Shown here: positions 61,824-64,000 of the stretch, piece by piece
Layout: each line of letters starts with the position of its first letter
Position numbering within the stretch: position 1 is the first letter of the stretch
NCBI GenBank assembly: GCA_963805325.1
Contig: CAWDTS010000002.1
Coordinates: 62,001-126,000 of the forward strand
Direction of reading: 5' to 3'
Source: DASWJZ01 sp963805325
Lineage (GTDB): Bacteria; Pseudomonadota; Alphaproteobacteria; Rhizobiales; Afifellaceae
Length of the DNA stretch: 64,000 nucleotides
Made by a program: the position numbers and the translations under genes
Notes under the pieces: model-generated
The model's database searches: none
What the model was told of the DNA's origin: nothing
What the model saw: only the letters and a program-made list of their open reading frames with translations

Positions 61824-61974
61824 GTTGGAACCATAGCCCATCAGAATCCGCCTGTCACTACCCTTCCGCGATGGTGCCGAAAATTTTGGCGGGATGCCCT
61901 ATTTTGGCGCAGCCGGCAGGTTGCAAGGAAAGGTTGCTTGGGTCGAGCCTTGCCAAGCCGGAACCGATACGATC

Positions 61975-63342
61975 ATGTCCCCCGAAAGCACCAACAATTC
62001 ACGGCCCATGCAGCTCTCGCGCTTTTTCCTGCCGATCCTGAAGGAAACCCCCAAAGAGGCCGAAATCGTCTCGCACCGGCTGATGCTGCGTGCCGGCATG
62101 CTCAGGCAGCAGGCAGCGGGCATCTATTCCTGGCTGCCTCTCGGCTTTCGGGTTTTGAAGAACATCGAGCGGATCGTGCGCGAAGAACAGGACCGCGCCG
62201 GGGCTCTGGAAGTATTGATGCCTACCGTCCAATCGGCAGAGCTTTGGCGGGAGAGCGGCCGCTACGAAGACTACGGCAAGGAGATGCTCCGGATCGTCGA
62301 CCGCCATGAGCGCGACATGCTCTACGGCCCGACCAACGAGGAGATGATCACCGACATCTTCCGCGCCTATGTGCGCTCGTATCGCGACCTGCCGTTGAAT
62401 CTCTACCACATCCAGTGGAAATTCCGCGACGAAGTGCGGCCGCGTTTCGGTGTCATGCGCGGGCGCGAATTCCTGATGAAGGACGCCTATTCCTTCGATC
62501 TGGATTTTGCAGGGGCGAAGGCTGCCTATAACCGCATGTTCGTCGCCTATCTCCGGACGTTTTCGCGGCTCGGCTTGAAGGCGATTCCGATGCGCGCCGA
62601 ATCCGGGCCGATTGGCGGCGACCTCAGCCACGAATTCGTCATCCTCGCGGAAACCGGCGAGAGCGCCGTCTATTGCGACCGTGACCTGCTCGATCTCGAA
62701 GTGCCGGGTCCGGACACCGATTTTCGCGGCGACCTTTCGCCGATCGTCGACCGCTGGACCGCGTCCTACGCGGCGACTGACGACATGCACGACGAAGCGG
62801 CCTTTGCGGCGCTGCCCGAGGCGCGCCGTGTCAGCGCGCGCGGCATCGAGGTCGGCCACATCTTCTATTTCGGTACCAAATACTCGGTGCCGATGCGCGG
62901 CCATGTCGCAGGGCCCGACGGGGCGGAGCATCCGGTCCATATGGGCTCCTACGGCGTCGGTGTCTCGCGCCTCGTCGGCGCGATCATCGAAGCGAGCCAT
63001 GACGACGATGGGATTATCTGGCCGGACAGCATCGCGCCGTTCTCCGTCGGGCTCATCAACCTGAAACCTGGCGACGCGGTGACGGACGAAGTGTCCACCG
63101 GTTTGGTGACGCGCCTCGAAGCGGCCGGCATTTCGGTGCTATACGACGACATCGACCAGCGGGCGGGCGCGAAGTTCGCCTCCATGGACCTGATCGGTCT
63201 GCCGTGGCAGCTGATCGTCGGGCCGCGTGGGGCGAAAGCCGGAGAGGTCGAGATCAAGCGGCGGGCGACTGGCGAGCGCGAGACGCTTACGATTGACGGA
63301 GCGGTGATTCGTCTGACGACCGAGATCGCCGGGGAGAGCTGA
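61975..63342 (+). CDS. proS: Prolyl-tRNA synthetase
   Basis: 455 residues; class II synthetase of the short alphaproteobacterial type that lacks the inserted editing domain. Motif 2 region VRPRFGVMRGREFLMKDAYS, TNEEMITDIFRAYVRSY, ESGPIGGDLSHEFVIL and motif 3 MGSYGVGVSRLVGAIIEA are present, then the anticodon-binding domain. The conserved part starts at MQLSRFFLPILKE (62008); I use the ATG at 61975, which adds 11 residues, though 62008 may be the real start. The still longer open frame upstream is not conserved. Confidence 0.94.
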   Translation: MSPESTNNSRPMQLSRFFLPILKETPKEAEIVSHRLMLRAGMLRQQAAGIYSWLPLGFRVLKNIERIVREEQDRAGALEVLMPTVQSAELWRESGRYEDYGKEMLRIVDRHERDMLYGPTNEEMITDIFRAYVRSYRDLPLNLYHIQWKFRDEVRPRFGVMRGREFLMKDAYSFDLDFAGAKAAYNRMFVAYLRTFSRLGLKAIPMRAESGPIGGDLSHEFVILAETGESAVYCDRDLLDLEVPGPDTDFRGDLSPIVDRWTASYAATDDMHDEAAFAALPEARRVSARGIEVGHIFYFGTKYSVPMRGHVAGPDGAEHPVHMGSYGVGVSRLVGAIIEASHDDDGIIWPDSIAPFSVGLINLKPGDAVTDEVSTGLVTRLEAAGISVLYDDIDQRAGAKFASMDLIGLPWQLIVGPRGAKAGEVEIKRRATGERETLTIDGAVIRLTTEIAGES

Positions 63343-63343
63343 C

Positions 63344-64000
63344 ATGGCGGAAGCCGCGGCCGACAAATTGAAGGCAACGCGGCCTTTCACGGCGTTCGAG
63401 TGGATCCTCGCACTGCGCTACCTGCGCCCACGCCGCAAGGAGGCCTTCATCTCCGTGATCGCCGGGTTCTCGTTCCTCGGGATCATGCTCGGCGTCGCGA
63501 CGCTCGTCGTCGTGATGGCGGTGATGAACGGCTTTCGCGCCGAGCTTCTCGACAAGATCCTCGGCATCAACGGCCATATCATCGTGCAGCCGATCGAAAG
63601 CGACCTGACCGACTATGACATCGTCGCGAAGCGCATTTCCGAGGTGCCCGGCGTCAAGAGCGCGATGCCCATCATCGAAGGGCAGGCGCTCGCCTCCGGT
63701 CCGAGCACCGGAAGCTCCGGCGTGCTGGTGCGCGGCATCCGCGGCCCCGACCTCCTCAGCATGCAGAAGATATCGGGCAGCGTCGAGAACGGCGGCGGCC
63801 TGATGGACTTCGACAATTCCGGCGGCATCGCCATCGGAACGGGCCTCGCGCAGTCGCTCGGCGTCAATGTCGGCGACAAGGTCATGCTGATCAGCCCGCG
63901 CGGCGCCGTCACGCCGCTCGGCACGTCGCCCAGGATCAAGTCCTATCCGGTGGCCGCGATCTTCAACATCGGCATGTCGGAATACAATTCGACCTACGTC
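63344..64000 (+). CDS. lolC: Lipoprotein-releasing ABC transporter permease LolC/LolE (cut off by window end)
   Basis: 219 codons, open to the last base. The N-terminus FEWILALRYLRPRRKEAFIS and first helix GFSFLGIMLGVATLVVVMAV are those of the LolC/LolE family, followed by the periplasmic MacB-type domain (NGHIIVQPIESDLTDYDIVA, SGVLVRGIRGPDLL). It moves lipoproteins from the inner membrane to LolA with the LolD ATPase. proS-lolC-lolD is a standard order in alphaproteobacteria, so lolD should follow. Begins one base after the proS stop. Confidence 0.93.
   Translation, partial: MAEAAADKLKATRPFTAFEWILALRYLRPRRKEAFISVIAGFSFLGIMLGVATLVVVMAVMNGFRAELLDKILGINGHIIVQPIESDLTDYDIVAKRISEVPGVKSAMPIIEGQALASGPSTGSSGVLVRGIRGPDLLSMQKISGSVENGGGLMDFDNSGGIAIGTGLAQSLGVNVGDKVMLISPRGAVTPLGTSPRIKSYPVAAIFNIGMSEYNSTYV

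Overview
The window is a GC-rich bacterial chromosome segment from an alphaproteobacterium, most likely of the order Hyphomicrobiales (Rhizobiales). The evidence is gene content and order: pdhA-pdhB-pdhC with a lipoyl domain on the E1 beta subunit, a MucR/Ros regulator, glnB-glnA next to nnrD, tig-clpP-clpX-lon-hupB, and a nuoA-to-nuoN operon running into birA, rnj, mce, a DUF1467 gene, proS and lolC. No rRNA operon, prophage, classical insertion sequence or CRISPR array is visible.

Layout. 0-4.4 kb: pyruvate dehydrogenase complex and an OsmC-type peroxidase. 4.4-13.6 kb: mostly minus-strand single genes (MucR-type regulator, thioredoxin-fold protein, aldehyde dehydrogenase, secreted polysaccharide-lyase-like protein, TorF-type porin, tRNA-Lys, alpha/beta hydrolase, RhlE helicase). 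13.9-22.9 kb: outer-membrane beta-barrel, topoisomerase IV subunit B, a diheme cytochrome c next to a PhoX-family protein, and a RimK-family ATP-grasp ligase with a GNAT acetyltransferase. 23.1-28.4 kb: a four-gene oligopeptide ABC transporter operon. 28.5-33.9 kb: unknown small gene, PfkB kinase, Flp pilin, glnA, glnB, nnrD. 34-41.4 kb: tRNA-Leu, trigger factor, ClpP, ClpX, Lon, HU, tRNA-Val and tRNA-Asp, a protein quality-control block. 42.2-58.5 kb: complex I operon. 58.5-64 kb: birA, rnj, mce, DUF1467, proS and the start of lolC/E.

How the genes work together. PDH makes acetyl-CoA and NADH; complex I oxidises NADH; GlnB senses nitrogen state and acts with glutamine synthetase; trigger factor, ClpXP and Lon form a folding/degradation chain. 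The complex I operon is interrupted by extra genes: a four-helix-bundle (23S intervening-sequence type) cassette with inverted-repeat ends between nuoC and nuoD, a pentapeptide-repeat protein and a broken unknown gene between nuoF and nuoG, and a small two-helix membrane protein between nuoH and nuoI.

Quality caveat. About 50 single-base frameshifts break otherwise well conserved genes. Most are insertions of one base; they are dense in the peptide transporter operon (about 22 in 5.3 kb) and nuoG (about 14 in 2.1 kb) and scattered singly in pdhA, pdhB, parE, nuoE, nuoH, nuoL, nuoN, birA and others. Amino-acid conservation is intact on both sides of every break, so I read them mainly as consensus errors in the assembly rather than real decay. 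Coordinates of such genes below span the whole repaired gene.
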